A DNA stretch of 64,000 nucleotides, taken from Hydractinia symbiolongicarpus (taxonomy: Eukaryota > Cnidaria > Hydrozoa > Anthoathecata > Hydractiniidae). Below are positions 10,617 to 24,119 of this stretch, piece by piece. Under the pieces are notes generated by a model. That model was not told where the DNA came from. It saw only the letters and a list, made by a program, of their open reading frames with translations, and did no database searches. Location of the stretch: the NCBI RefSeq assembly GCF_029227915.1, contig NC_079884.1, forward strand, positions 27,468,001 through 27,532,000. Direction: 5' to 3'. Both the position numbers and the translations under genes were made by a program. Each line of letters opens with the position of its first letter. Within the stretch, counting starts at the first letter, position 1.

Positions 10617-11300
10617 AAATCATTTATGTCGTCAGATCTTGTCAAGTACCTTACTAGTCGAAACATCGCAACAAGCCACGGCACACCTTATCATCCCATA
10701 GGTAATGGTCAGGTTGAACGTTATAACGGTGTTATCTGGAAGGCAGTTAGACTAGCCCTATCATCTGCCGACTTACCGATTACACATTGGGAAAAAGTAC
10801 TCCCTGATGTTTTGCATTCAATTCGTTCCTTGTTATCAACAGCAACAAATGCAACACCACATGAACGTTTTTTTAATTTCAATCGAAAATCAAACCAAGG
10901 AACCTCACTGCCTTCATGGTTATCTCCAGGTCCTGTCTACCTACGCAAGTTTGTACGTTCAAGCAAACATGATGATCTGGTTGAAGAGGTAGAGCTGACC
11001 CACGTCAACCCTACTTATGCTCACGTTCGACACAACGATAGTCGAGAATCTACTGTTTCACTTTCTGATTTAGCACTCTGTCCAAGTGATTCTGAAGTGA
11101 AAGACCAAACGAACACCGTTGAAATTCCAAAGATTAACGAACATGTAGACATTGCTCCAAATGAAACTGCTCACAATGAAACTGTAGAAGCAACAGAGAT
11201 ACGGCCAGATGAAGTTGAAAAAGAACTCGAAAACAACTTAAGACGATCTACACGTACGATCAGAAAACCTCAGATGTATGGTTTCGAAGACGATCAGTGA
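10617..11300 (+). pseudogene. pol: Integrase core end and C-terminal domain
   Basis: This is the same frame as the preceding segment, separated from it only by TGA. It holds HGTPYHPIGNGQVERYNG, whose Glu (codon 10716) is the third catalytic residue. It lies 35 residues after the second Asp (codon 10608), the D-D-35-E signature. A C-terminal part follows with PGPVYLRKFVRS and VELTHVNPTYAHVR, an acidic linker and the basic tail LRRSTRTIRKPQMYG, then TGA at 11298. Such tails are common in animal Gypsy polyproteins. I see no clear chromodomain. The natural end of pol lies 19 bp before the 3' LTR, leaving no room for env. Confidence 0.87.
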
Positions 11301-11310
11301 ACCCTTAACT

Positions 11311-11319
11311 GTGGGAGAA
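11311..11319 (+). other. Polypurine tract
   Basis: GTGGGAGAA, mostly purine, abuts the 3' LTR directly. In LTR elements this tract resists RNase H and primes plus-strand DNA. Position and composition both fit. Confidence 0.75.
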
Positions 11320-11460
11320 TGTTATGAAATTGTTGTGCTTCCTTACTTATATTTTGTTTTATTTCTTTAGATCTATATACTGTACTACTAACATATACTC
11401 CAGTTCTTTATGTTGATTAAGCCATTGTTTTGGTTCATTACTGTTATCACTTTCATGACA
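11320..11460 (+). repeat. 3' LTR
   Basis: A 141-bp copy of the 5' LTR, TGTTATGA to TCATGACA, followed by GTGAT. The 5' LTR's GAATAAAGCC reads GATTAAGCC here, so the AATAAA poly(A) signal is lost from the copy that would end transcripts. This copy also has one extra T and one C-to-T change. Confidence 0.93.
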
Positions 11461-11465
11461 GTGAT
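11461..11465. other. Target-site duplication, right copy (GTGAT)
   Basis: Directly follows the 3' LTR and matches 7519-7523; it continues into normal satellite sequence (AAATGAGCCAATTGG). Confidence 0.93.
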
Positions 11466-14400
11466 AAATGAGCCAATTGGACTCCAAGGAATAACATTCT
11501 TCTTAATATGACATGATTGCTGGAATTCAGCGATTACACTAGGCTCTGTGGTAGCGCTTTATTTAAAAATTTAGATAAATAAGTCTTTTTTTACTGTGGG
11601 ACCAATCCTTGCCGTTAGCACGCGCCGAAAAAATGGAGACAATCTCAAAAACAATAATTCATTGATTTCTTGGCGGTATCAATCCGTTTGAGTTACAACG
11701 GTTGCGTCACATATTCGTACCAACATGTATTTAGTAACATTTTTCCGATATTGCTAAGTCATATCGCTTTTAACAGTGAAATGATTGACTGTGGGACTTA
11801 CTTGATCTGATTCTGGACTGTGACCTTATAAATGTGATAAATGAGCCAATTGGACTCCAACGAATAACATTCTTCTTAATATGACATGATTGCTGGAATT
11901 CAGCGATTACACTAGTCTCTGTGGTAGCGCTTTATTTAAAAATTTAGATAAATAAGTTTTTTGTTACTGTGGTACCAATCCTAGCCGTTACCGCGCGCTG
12001 AGCAAATAGCGACAGTTTCAAAAACCACATTTCCTTAACTTTCTAGCGGTGTCATTCCGTTTGAGTTACAACGGTTGGGTCACATCTTCGTACCAACATG
12101 TATTTAGTGATTTTTTACCGATATTACCATGTTGCATCGATTTTAACAGTAAAACGATTGACTGTGGGACTTAATTGAACTGATTTTTGACTTTGATCTG
12201 ATAAATGTGATAAATAAGACAATTGGACTCCAAGAAAGAACATTTTTCTTAACTCGACATGATTTTCGGAACTCAGCGATTACTCTGGACCCTGTGGTAG
12301 CACTTCATTTAAATATTTAGTTAAATAAGTCTTTTTTTACTGTGGGACCAATCCTAGCCGCTACCGCGCGCTGAAGAAATAGCGACAGTTTCGAAAACCA
12401 CATTTCCTTGACTTTCTAACAGTGTCAGTCCGTTTGAATTACAACGGTTGAGTCACATACACGTACCAACATGTATTTAGCGATAATTTTCTGATATTAC
12501 CAGGTTGCATCGATTTTAACAGTAAAACGATTGACTGTGGGACTTAATTGAACTGATTTTTGACTTTGATCTGATAAATGTGATAAATAAGACAATTGGA
12601 CTCCAAAAAATAACATTCTTCTTTCCTCGACATGATTTTCAGAACTCAGCGATTACTCTGGACCCTGTGGTAGCGCTTCATTTAAATATTTAGTTAAATA
12701 AGTCTTTTTTTACTGTGGGACAAATCCTAGCCTTTACCGCTCGCTGAAGAAATAGCAACAGTTTCAAAAACCACATTTCCTTGACTTTCTAACGGTGTCA
12801 GTCCGTTTGAGTTACAACGGTTGAGTCACATACACCTACAAACATGTATTTAGCGATATTCTGATATTACCAGGTTGCATCGATTTTAGCAGTAAAAAGA
12901 TTGACTGTGGGACTTAATTGATCTGACTTATGACTTTGATCTGATAAATGTGATAAATGAGACAATTGGACTCCAAGAAATAACATTCTTTTTAACTCGA
13001 CATGATTGTCGGAACTCAGCGATTACACTGGACCCTGTGTTAGCGTTTCATTTAAAAATTTAGATAAATAAGTCTTTTCTTAGTGTGGGACCAATCCTGG
13101 CTGTTAGCACGCGCCGAAGAAATAGAGACATTCTCAAAAACTACATTTCATTGATTTCTTGGCGGTATCAATCAGTTTGAGTTACAACGGTTGGGTCACA
13201 TATTCGTGCCAACATGAATTTAGCAATATTTTTCTGATATTACCATGTTGCATCGATTTTAACAGTAAAAAGATTAACTGTGGGACTTAATTGATCTGAC
13301 TTTTGACTTTGATCTGATAAATGTGATGAATGAGACAATTGGACTCCAAGAAATAACATTCTTCTTAACTGGACATGATTGTCGGAACTCAGCGATTACA
13401 CTAGACCCTGTGGTAGCGCTTCATTTAAAATTTAGATAAAAGAGTCATTTTTACGGCCGGACCAATCCTGGCCGTTAACACGCGCCGAAAAAATAGAGAA
13501 ATTCTCAAAAACTACATTTCATTGATTTCATGGCGGCATCAATCCGTTTCAACTACAAGGGTTCCGTCACATATTCGTACCATCATGCACTTAACGACAT
13601 TTTTCCGATGTTACCAGGCTGCATCGCTTTGAACAGTAAAAAACGATTGAATGTGGGACTTAATTGAACTGATTTTTGACTTTGATCTGATAAATGTGAT
13701 AAATGAGACAATTGGACTCCAAGGAATAACATTCTTCTTAATATGACATGATTGCTGGAATTCAGCGATTACACTAGTCCCTGTGGTAGCGCTTCATTTA
13801 AATATTTAGTTAAATAAGTCTTTTTTTACTGTGGGACAAATCCTAGCCGTTACCGCGCGCTGAAGAAATAGCAACAGTTTCAAAAACCACATTTCCTTGA
13901 CTTTCTAACGGTGTCAGTCCGTTTGAGTTACAACGGTTGAGTCACATACACCTACCAACATGTATTTAGCGATATTCTGATATTACCAGGTTGCATCGAT
14001 TTTAACAGTAAAAAAATTGACTGTGGGACTTAATTGATCTGACTTATGACTTTGATCTGATAAATGTGATAAATGAGACAATTGGACTCCAAGAAATAAC
14101 ATTCTTCTTAACTCGACATGATTGTCGGAACTCAGCGATTACACTGGACCCTGTGTTAGCGTTTTATTTAAAAATTTAGATAAAAGAGTCATTTTTACTG
14201 CGGGACCAATCCTGGCCGTTAACACGCGCCGAAAAAATAGAGAAATTCTCAAAAACTACATTTCATTGATTTCATGGCGGCATCAATCCGTTTCAATTAC
14301 AAGGGTTCCGTCACATATTCGTACCATCATGCACTTAACGACATTTTTCCGATGTTACCAGGTTGCATCGCTTTCAACAGTAAAAAAACGATTGAATGTG

Positions 14401-17400
14401 GGACTTAATTGAACTGATTTTTGACTTTGATCTGATAAATGTGATAAATGAGACAATTGGACTCCAAGAAATAACATTCTTCTTAACTTGACATGATTGT
14501 CGGAACTTAGCGATTACACTGGACCCTGTGTTAGCGTTTCATATAAAAATTTAGATAAATAAGTCTTTTCTTAGTGTGGGACCAATCCTGGCCGTTAGCA
14601 CGCGCCGAAGAAATAGAGACATTCTCAAAAACTACATTTCATTGATTTCTTGGCGGTATCAATCCGTTTGAGTTACAACAGTTGCGTCACAAATTCGTAC
14701 CAATATGTGTTTAGTGACATTTTCCCGATATTACTAAGTGATATCGCTTTTAACAGTGAAATGATTGACTGTGGGATTAATTGATCTAACTTTGGACTGT
14801 GACCTTATAAATGTGATAAATAAGACAATTGGACTCCAGGAAATAACATTCTTCTTAACTCGACATGATTTTCGGAACTCAGCGATTACTCTGGACCCTG
14901 TGGTAGCGCTTCATCTAAATATTTAGTTAAATAAGTCTTTTTTTACTGTGGGATCAATCCTAGCCGTTACCGCGCGGTGAAGAAATAGCGACAGTTTCAA
15001 AAACCACATTTCCTTGACTTTCTAACGGTGTCAGTCCGTTTGAGTTACAACGGTTGAGTCACATACACGTACCAACATGTATTTAGCGATATTTTTCTGA
15101 TATTAAAAGGTTGCATCGATTTTAACAGTAAAACGATTGACTGTGGGATTTAATTGAACTGATTTTTGACTTTGATCTGATAAATGTGATAAATAAGACA
15201 AGTGGACTCCAAGAAATAACATTCTTCTTAACTCGACATGATTTTCGGAACTGAGCGATTACTCTGGACCCTGTGGTAGCGCTTCATTTAAGTATTTAGT
15301 TAAATAATTTTTTTTTGCTGTGAGACCAATCCTAGCCGTTACCGCGCGCTAAAGAAATAGCAACAGTTTCAAAAATCACATTTCCTTGACTTTCTAACGG
15401 TGTCAGTCCGTTTGAGTTACAACGGTTAGGTCACATATTCGTACCAACATGTATTTGGCGACATTTTTTCGATATTACTAAGTTATATCGCTTTTAGCAG
15501 TGAAATGATTGACTGTGGGATTTAATTGATCTAACTTTGAACTGTAACCTTATAAATGTTATAATTGAGACAATTGGACAACAACAGTTAACATTCTAGT
15601 TTATTTGACATGATTCTCGAAACTCATTGATTACACATGGCGCTGTGGTAGCGCTTCATTTAAAAATTTAGATCAATTAGTCATTTTTTACTGTGGGACC
15701 GATCCTAGCCGTTACCGCGCGCTGAAGAAATAGTGACAGTTTCAAAAACTCCATTTCATTGACTTTCTAACGGTGTCAATCCGTTTGAGTTACAACGGTT
15801 GCGTCACACATTCGTACCAACATGTACTTAGTTATTTTTTCCGATATTACTAAGTTGTATCGCTTTTAACAGTGAAACGATTGAATGTGGGACTTAATTA
15901 AACTGATTCTGGACTGTGACCTTATAAATGTGATGAATGAGCCAATTGGACTCCAAGGAATAACATTCTTCTTAATATGACATGATTGCTGGAATTCAGC
16001 GATTACACTAGTCTCTGTGGTAGCGCTTTATTTAAAAATTTAGATAAATAAGTTTTTGGTTACTGTGGTACCAATCCTAGCCGTTACCGCGCGCTGAGCA
16101 AATAGCGACAGTTTCAAAAACCACATTTCCTTAACTGTCTAACGGTGTCAATCCGTTTGAGTTACAACAGTTGGGTCACATATTCGTACCAACATGTATT
16201 TAGCGATATTTTTCTGATATTACCATGCTGCATCGATTTTAACAGTAATACGATTGACTGTAGGACTTAATTGATCTAACTTTGGACTATGACCTTATAA
16301 ATGTGATAAGTGAGCCAACTGGACTCCAAGAAATTACATTCTTCTTAGTTTGACATGATTGTTGGAACTCAGCGATTACACTGGGCGCTGTGGTTGCGCT
16401 TTATTTAATAATTTAGATAAATAAGTCATTTTTTACTGTGGGACCAATCCTAGCCGTTAGCGCGCGCTGAGCAAATAGCGACAGTTTCAAAAACAACATT
16501 TCCTTAACTTTCTAACCGTGTCAGTCAGTTTGAGTTACAACGGTTGGGTCACATATTCGTATCAGCATGTATTTAGCGATATTTTTCTGATATTACCATG
16601 TTGCATCGATTTTAACAGTAAAACGATTGACTGTGGGACTTAATTGAACTGATTTTTGACTTTGATCTGATAAATGTGATAAATGAGACAATTCAACTCC
16701 AAGAAATAACATTCTTCTTAATTTGACATGATTGTCGGAACTCAGCGATTACACTAGACCCTGTGTTAGCGCTTCATTTAAAATTTAGATAAAAAAGTCA
16801 TTTTTACTGCGGGACCAATCCTCGCCGTTAGCACGCGCCGAAAAAATAGAGAAATTCTCAAAAACTACATTTCATTGATTTCCTGGCGGCATCAATCCGT
16901 TTCATGTACAAGGGTTCCGTCACATATTCGTACCATCATGCACTTAACGACATTTTTCCGATGTTACCAGGTTGCATCGCTTTCAACAGTAAAAAACGAT
17001 TGAATGTGGGACTTAATTGAACTGATTTTTGACTTTGATCTGATAAATGTGATAAATGAGACAATTGAACTCCAAGAAATAAAATTCTTCTTAATTTGAC
17101 ATGATTGCTTGAACTCAGCAGTTACGCTGGGTGCTGTGGCAGCGCTTTATTTAAAAATTTAGATAAAAAACTCATTTTTGTACTGTGGCACCAATCCTAG
17201 CCGTTATCGCGCGCCGAAAAAATAGAGAAATTCTCAAAAACTACATTTCATTGATTTCCTGGCGGCATCAATCCGTTTCAATTACAAGGGTTCCGTCACA
17301 TATTCGTACCATAATGCACTTAACGACATTTTTCCGATGTTACCAGGTTGCATCGCTTTCAACAGTAAAAAACGATTGAATGTAGGACTTAATTGAACTG

Positions 17401-18269
17401 ATTTTTGACTTTGATCTGATAAATGTGATAAATGAGACAATTGAACTCCAAGAAATAAAATTCTTCTTAATTTGACATGATTGCTTGAACTCAGCAGTTA
17501 CAGTGGGTGCTGTGGCAGCGCTTTATTTAAAAATTTAGATAAAAAAGTCATTTTTGTACTGTGGCACCAATCCTAGCCGTTATCGCGCGCTGAAGAAATA
17601 GAGACAGTTTTAAAAACTACATTTAATTGACTTTCTAACGGTATCAGTCCGTTTCAATTACAAGGGTTCCGTCACAATTTCGTACCATCATGCACTTAAC
17701 GACATTTTTCCGATGTTACCAGGTTGCATCGCTTTTAACAGTAAAAAACGATTGACTGTGGGACTTAATTGAACTGATTTTTGACTTTGATCTGATAAAT
17801 GTGATAAATGAGACAATTCAACTCCAAGAAATAACATTCTTCTCAATTTGACATGATTGTCGGAACTCAGCGATTACACTGGACCCTGTGGTAACACATC
17901 ATATAAAATTTAGGTCAAAAAGTGATTTTTGTACTGTGGGACCAATCCTAGCCTTTATCGCGCGCTGAAGAAATAGAGACAGTTTCAAATACTCCATTTA
18001 ATTGACTTTCTAACGGTATCAGTCCGTTTCAATTACAACGGTTCCCTCACATATTCGTACCATCATGCACTTAACGACATTTTTCCAATGTTACCAGGTT
18101 GCATCGCTTTCAACAGTAAAAAACGATTGAATGTGGGACTTAATTGAACTGATTTTTGACTTTGATCTGATAAATGTGATAAATGAGACAATTGAACACC
18201 AAGAAATAACATTCTTCTTAACTCGACATGATTGTGGGAACTCAGCGATTACACTGGACCCTGTGGTAA

Positions 18270-20490
18270 CGCTTCATTTAAAAATATAGATGAATAAGTC
18301 TTTCCTTAGTGTGGGACCAATCTTGGCCGTTAGCAAGCGCGGAAAATATGGCGACATTCTCAAAAACTACATTTCATTGATTTCTTGGCGGTATCAATCC
18401 GTTTGAGTTACAATGGTTTCGTCACATATTCGTACCAACATGTATTTAGCAATATTTTTCTGATATTACCTGGTTGCATCGATTTTAACAGTAAAACGAT
18501 TTACTGTGGGATTTAATTGAACTGCTTTTTGACTTTGATCTGATAAATATGATAAGTCAGACAATTGGACTCCAAGAAGTAACATTCTTCTTAACTCGAC
18601 ATGTTTGTCGGAACTCAGCGATTACATTGGACCCTGTGGTAGCGCTTCAATTAAAAATTTAGATAAATAAGTCATTTTTACTGTGGGACAAATCCTAACC
18701 GTTAGTGCGCGCTGAGGAAATAGCGACAGTTTCAAAAACCACATTTTCTTGACTTTTTAACGGTGTCAGTCCGTTTGAGTTACGACGGTTGCGTCACACA
18801 TTCGTACCAACATGTATTTAGCGATATTTTTCTGATATTACCAGGTTGCATCGATTTTAACAGTAAAACGATTGACTGTGGGATTTAATTGAACTGATTT
18901 TTGATTTTGATCTGTTAAATGTGATGAATGAGACAAAAGCACTCCAAGAAATACCATTCTTCTTAACTCGACATGATTGTCGGAACTCAGCGATTACACT
19001 AGACCCTGTGGTAACGCTTCATTTAAAAATTTAGATGAATAAGTCTTTCGTTAGTGTGGGACCAATCTTGGCCGTTAGCACGCGCCGAAAAAATAGAGAC
19101 ATTCTCAAAAACTACATTTCATTAATTTCTTGGCGGTATCAATCCGTTTGAGTTACAATGGTTGCGTCACATATTCGTACCAACCTGTATTTAGTGACAT
19201 TTTTCCGATATTACTTAGTTGTATCGCTTTTAACAGTGAAACGATTGAATTTTGGACTTAATTGAACTGATTCTGGACTGTGACCTTATAAATGTGATAA
19301 ATGAGCCAATTGGACTCCAAGGATAAAAATTCTTCTTAATATGACATGATTGCTGGAATTCAGCGATTACACTAGGCTCTGTGGTAACGCTTCATTTAAA
19401 AATATAGATGAATAAGTCTTTCCTTAGTGTGGGACCAATCTTGGCCGTTAGCACGCGCGGAAAATATGGCGACATTCTCAACAACTACATTTCATCGATT
19501 TCTTGGCGGTATCAATCCGTTTGAGTTACAATGGTTTCGTCACATATTCGTACCAACATGTATTTAGCGATATTTTTCTGATATTACCTGGTTGCATCGA
19601 TTTTAACAGTAAAACGATTTACTGTGGGATTTAATTGAACTGCGTTTTGACTTTGATCTGATAAATATGATAAGTCAGACAATTGGACTCCAAGAAGTAA
19701 CATTCTTCTTAACTCGACATGTTTGTCGGAACTCAGCGATTACATTGGACCCTGTGGTAGCGCTTCAATTAAAAATTTAGATAAATAAGTCATTTTTACT
19801 GTGGGACAAATCCTAACCGTTAGTGCGCGCTGAGGAAATAGCCACAGTTTCAAAAACCACATTTTCTTGACTTTTTAACGGTGTCAGTCCGTTTCAGTTA
19901 CGACGGTTGCGTCACACATTCGTACCAACATGTATTTAGCGATATTTTTCTGATATTACCAGGTTGCATCGATTTTAACAGTAAAACGATTGACTGTGGG
20001 ATTTAATTGAACTGATTTTTGACTTTGATCTGTTAAATGTGATGAATGAGACAAAAGCACTCCAAGAAATACCATTCTTCTTAACTCGACATGATTGTCG
20101 GAACTCAGCGATTACACTAGACCCTGTGGTAACGCTTCATTTAAAAATTTAGATGAATAAGTCTTTCGTTAGTGTGGGACCAATCTTGGCCGTTAGCACG
20201 CGCCGAAAAAATAGAGACATTCTCAAAAACTACATTTCATTAATTTCTTGGCGGTATCAATCCGTTTCAGTTACAATGGTTGCGTCACATATTCGTACCA
20301 ACCTGTATTTAGTGACATTTTTCCTATATTACTTAGTTGTATCGCTTTTAACAGTGAAACGATTGAATGTTGGACTTAATTGAACTGATTCTGGACTGTG
20401 ACCTTATAAATGTGATAAATGAGCCAATTGGACTCCAAGGATAAAAATTCTTCTTAATATGACATGATTGCTGGAATTCAGCGATTACAC
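18270..20490 (+). repeat. Tandem 3-monomer HOR copies (1118-bp period)
   Basis: About 18.27-19.37 kb recurs at about 19.39-20.49 kb. Marker pairs 1118 bp apart include the diverged TTTCCTTAGTGTGGGACC (18301/19419) and TCTTAACTCGACATG preceded by ACCATTC (18961/20079). Only scattered substitutions separate them in the lines compared. Confidence 0.8.
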
Positions 20491-23400
20491 TAGGCTCTGT
20501 GGTAGCGCTTTATTTAAAAATTTAGATAAATAAGTCAATTTTTACTGTGGGACCCATCGTAGCCGTTAGGACGCGCTAAAGAAGTAGAGACAGTTTCAAA
20601 AATTACACTTCAATGACTTTCTAACGGTACCAGTCCGTTTCAATTACAACGGTTCTGTCACATATTCGTACCATCATGCACTTAACGACATTTTTCCGAT
20701 GTTACCAGGTTTCATCGCTTTTAACAGTTAGAAACGATTGACTGTGGGACTTAATTCAACTGATTTTTGACTTTGATCTGATAAATGTGATTAATGAGAC
20801 AATTGAACTCCAAGAAATAACATTCTTCTTAATTCGACATGATTGTCGGAACTCAGGGATTACACTGGACTCTGTGGTAGCCCTTCATTTAAAAATTTAG
20901 ATAAAGAAGTCATTTTTGCTGTGGGTCAAATCCTAGCCGTTATCGCGCACTGAAGAAACAGAGACAGTTTCAAAAACTCCATTTAATTGACTTTCTAACG
21001 GTATCAGTCCGTCTCAATTACAACGGTTCCGTCACATATTCGTACCATCATGCACTTAACGACATTTTTCCGATGTTACCAGGTTGCATCGCTTTTAACA
21101 GTAAAAAACGATTGACTGTGGGACTTAATTGAACTGATTTTTGACTTTGATCTGATAAATGTGATGAATAAGACAATTGAACTCCAAGAGGTAACATTCT
21201 TCTTAACGCGACATGTTTGTCGGAACGCAGCCATTACACTGGACCGTGTTGTAGCGCTTCAATTAAGAATTTAGATAAATAAGTCATTTTTACTGTGGGA
21301 CAAATCATTACCGTTAATGCGCGCTGAGGAAATAGCGACAGTTTCAAAAACCACATTTCTTTAACTTTCTAACAGTATCAGTCCGTTTCAATTACAACGG
21401 TTCTGTCACATATTCGTACCATCATGCACTTAACGACATTTTTCCGATGTTACCAGGTTTCATCGCTTTTAACAGTAAAAAACGATTGACTGTGGGAGTT
21501 AAATCAACTGATTTTTGACTTTGATCTGATAAATGTGATTAATGAGACAATTGAACTCCAAGAAATAACATTCTTCTTAATTTGACATGATTGCCGGAAC
21601 TCAGGGATTACACTGGACTCTGTGGTAGCGCTTTATTTAAAAATGTAGATAAATAAGTCATTTTTTACTGTGGGGCCCATCGTAGCCGTTAGGATGCGCT
21701 AAAGAATTAGAGACAGTTTCAAAAATTACACTTCAATGACTTTCTAACGGTATCAGTCTGTTTCAATTACAACGGTTCTGTCACATATTCGTACCAACAT
21801 GTATTTAGCGATATTTTTCTGATATTACCAGGTTGCATCGCTTTTAACAGTAAAAAATGATCGACTGTGCGACTTAATTCAACTGATTTTTGACTTTGAT
21901 CTGATAAATGTGATTAATTTGACAATTGAATTCCAAGAAATAACATTCTTCTTAATTCGACATGATTGTCGGAACTCAGCGATTACACTGGACTCTGCGG
22001 TAGCCCTTCATTTAAAAATTTAGATAAAGAAGTCATTTTTGCTGTGGGTCAAATCCTAGCCGTTATCGCGCGCTGAAGAGATAGCGACAGTTTCAAAAAC
22101 CACAATCCTTTGACTTTCTAACGGTGGCAGTCCGTTTCAGTTACAACGGTTGGGTCACATATTCGTACCAACATGTATTTAGCGATATTTTTCTGATATT
22201 ACCAGATTGCATCGATTTTAACAGTAAAACGATTTACTGTGGGATTTAATTGAACTGCTTTTTGACTTTGATCTGATAAATGTGATAAGACAGACAATTG
22301 GACTCCAAGAAGTAACATTCTTCTTAACTCGACATGTTTGTCGGAACTCAGCGATTACACTGGACCCTGTGGTAGCGCTTCAATTAAAAATTTAGATAAA
22401 TAAGTCATTTTTACTGTGGGACAAATCCTAACCGTTAGTGCGCGCTGAGGAAATAGCGACAGTTTCAAAAACCACATTTCATTGACTTTCTAACTGTGTC
22501 AGTACGTTTGATTTACAGCGATTGTGTCACATACTCGTACCAACATGTATTTAGTACTTTTCTTCCGATATTACTTAGTTGTATCGCTTTTAACAGTGAA
22601 ACGATTGAATGTGGGACTTAATTGAACTGACTCTGGACTGTGACCTCATAAATGTGATAAATGAGCCAATTGGACTCCAAGGATAAACATTCTTCTTAAT
22701 ATGACATGATTGGTGGAATTCAGCGATTACACTAGGCTCTGTGGTAGCGCTTTATTTAAACATTTAGATAAATAAGTCAATTTTTACAGTGGGACCCATC
22801 GTTGCCGTTAGGACGCGCTAAAGAAGTAGAGACAGTTTCAAAAATTACACTTCAATGACTTTCTAACGGTATCAGTCCGTTTCAATTACAACGGTTCTGT
22901 CACATATTCGTACCAACATGTATTTAGCGATATTTTTCTGATATTACCAGGTTGCATCGCTTTTAACAGTAAAAAACGATTGACTGTGGGACTTAATTCA
23001 ACTGATTTTTGACTTTGATCTGATAAATGTGATTAATGAGACAATTGAATTCCAAGAAGTAACATTCTTCTTAATTCGACATGATTGTCGGAACTCAGCG
23101 ATTACACTGGACTCTGCAGTAGCCCTTCATTTAAAAATTTAGATAAAGAGGGTCATTTTTGCTGTGGGTCAAATCCTAGCCGTTATCGCGCGCTGAAGAA
23201 ATAGAGACAGTTTTAAAAACTCCATTTAATTGACTTTCTAACGGTATCAGTCCGTCTCAATTACAACGGTTCCGTCACATATTCGTACCATCATGCACTT
23301 AACGACATTTTTCCGATGTTACCAGGTTGCATCGCTTTTAACAGTAAAAAACGATTGACTGTGGGACTTAATTGAACTGATTTTTGACTTTGATCTGATA

Positions 23401-24119
23401 AATGTGATAAATGAGACAATTGAACTCCAAGAGGTAACATTCTTCTTAACGCCACATGTTTGTCGGAACTCAGCCATTACACTGGACCCTGTGGTAGCGC
23501 TTCAATTAAAAATTTAGATAAATAAGTCATTTTTACTGTGGGACAAATCCTAACCGTTAGTGCGCGCTGAGGAGATAGCGACAGTTTCAAAAACCACATT
23601 TCTTTGACTTTCTAACGGTGGCAGTCCGTTTCAGTTACAACGGTTGGGTCACATATTCGTACCAACATGTATTTAGCGATATTGTTCTGATATTACCAGG
23701 TTGCATCGAATTTAACAGTAAAACGATTTACTGTGGGATTTAATTGAACTGCTTTTTGACTTTGATCTGATAAATGTGATAAGTCAGACAATTGGACTCC
23801 AATAAGTAACATTCTTCTTAACACGACATGTTTGTCGGAACTCAACGATTACACTGGACCCTGTGGTAGCGCTTCAATTAAAAATTTGGATAAATAAGTC
23901 ATTTTTACTGTGGGACAAATCCTAACCGTTAGTGCGCGCTGAGGAAATAGCGACAGTTTCAAAAACCACATTTCCTTGACTTTCTAACGGTGTCAGTACG
24001 TTTGATTTACAGCAATTGCGTCACATACTCGTACCATCATGTATTTAGTAATTTTCTTCCGATATTACTTAGTTGTATCGCCTTTAACAGTGAAACGATT
24101 GAATGTGGGACTTAATTGA

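Larger units (their letters stand above)
7524..11460 (+). mobile_element. Ty3/Gypsy-type LTR retrotransposon, inactive full-length copy
   Basis: The 3937-bp element has two 141-bp LTRs (TGTTATGA...TCATGACA), a GTGAT target duplication, a primer-binding region, a polypurine tract, and gag and pol in the order capsid, zinc knuckles, protease, reverse transcriptase, RNase H, integrase. Integrase after RNase H is the Ty3/Gypsy order. No envelope frame follows. The coding region is broken by in-frame stops at 8184, 8757, 9473, 9497 and 10614 and by frameshifts near 8945 and 9755. The two LTRs differ at about four positions, roughly 3%, so the insertion is not very recent. It lies in the same orientation as the satellite. 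Confidence 0.95.

Noticed and set aside
8332-10992. Overlapping ORFs in other frames of the LTR element (8332, 9090, 9650 minus, 10069, 10373 minus, 10492, 10807)
   Set aside because: They shadow the gag-pol frames that carry recognisable motifs; none has a domain of its own.
11308-11319. ACTGTGGGAG before the 3' LTR resembles the satellite's ACTGTGGGAC
   Set aside because: It is the element's own polypurine tract at the expected place; a ten-base resemblance is likely coincidence and not captured satellite.
14122-20383. Short plus-strand ORFs at 14122-14412, 17185-17379 and 20153-20383 with similar proteins
   Set aside because: They lie wholly in satellite monomers. Similarity of the predicted peptides follows from the repeat itself; there is no conserved domain and most monomers carry stops in that frame.
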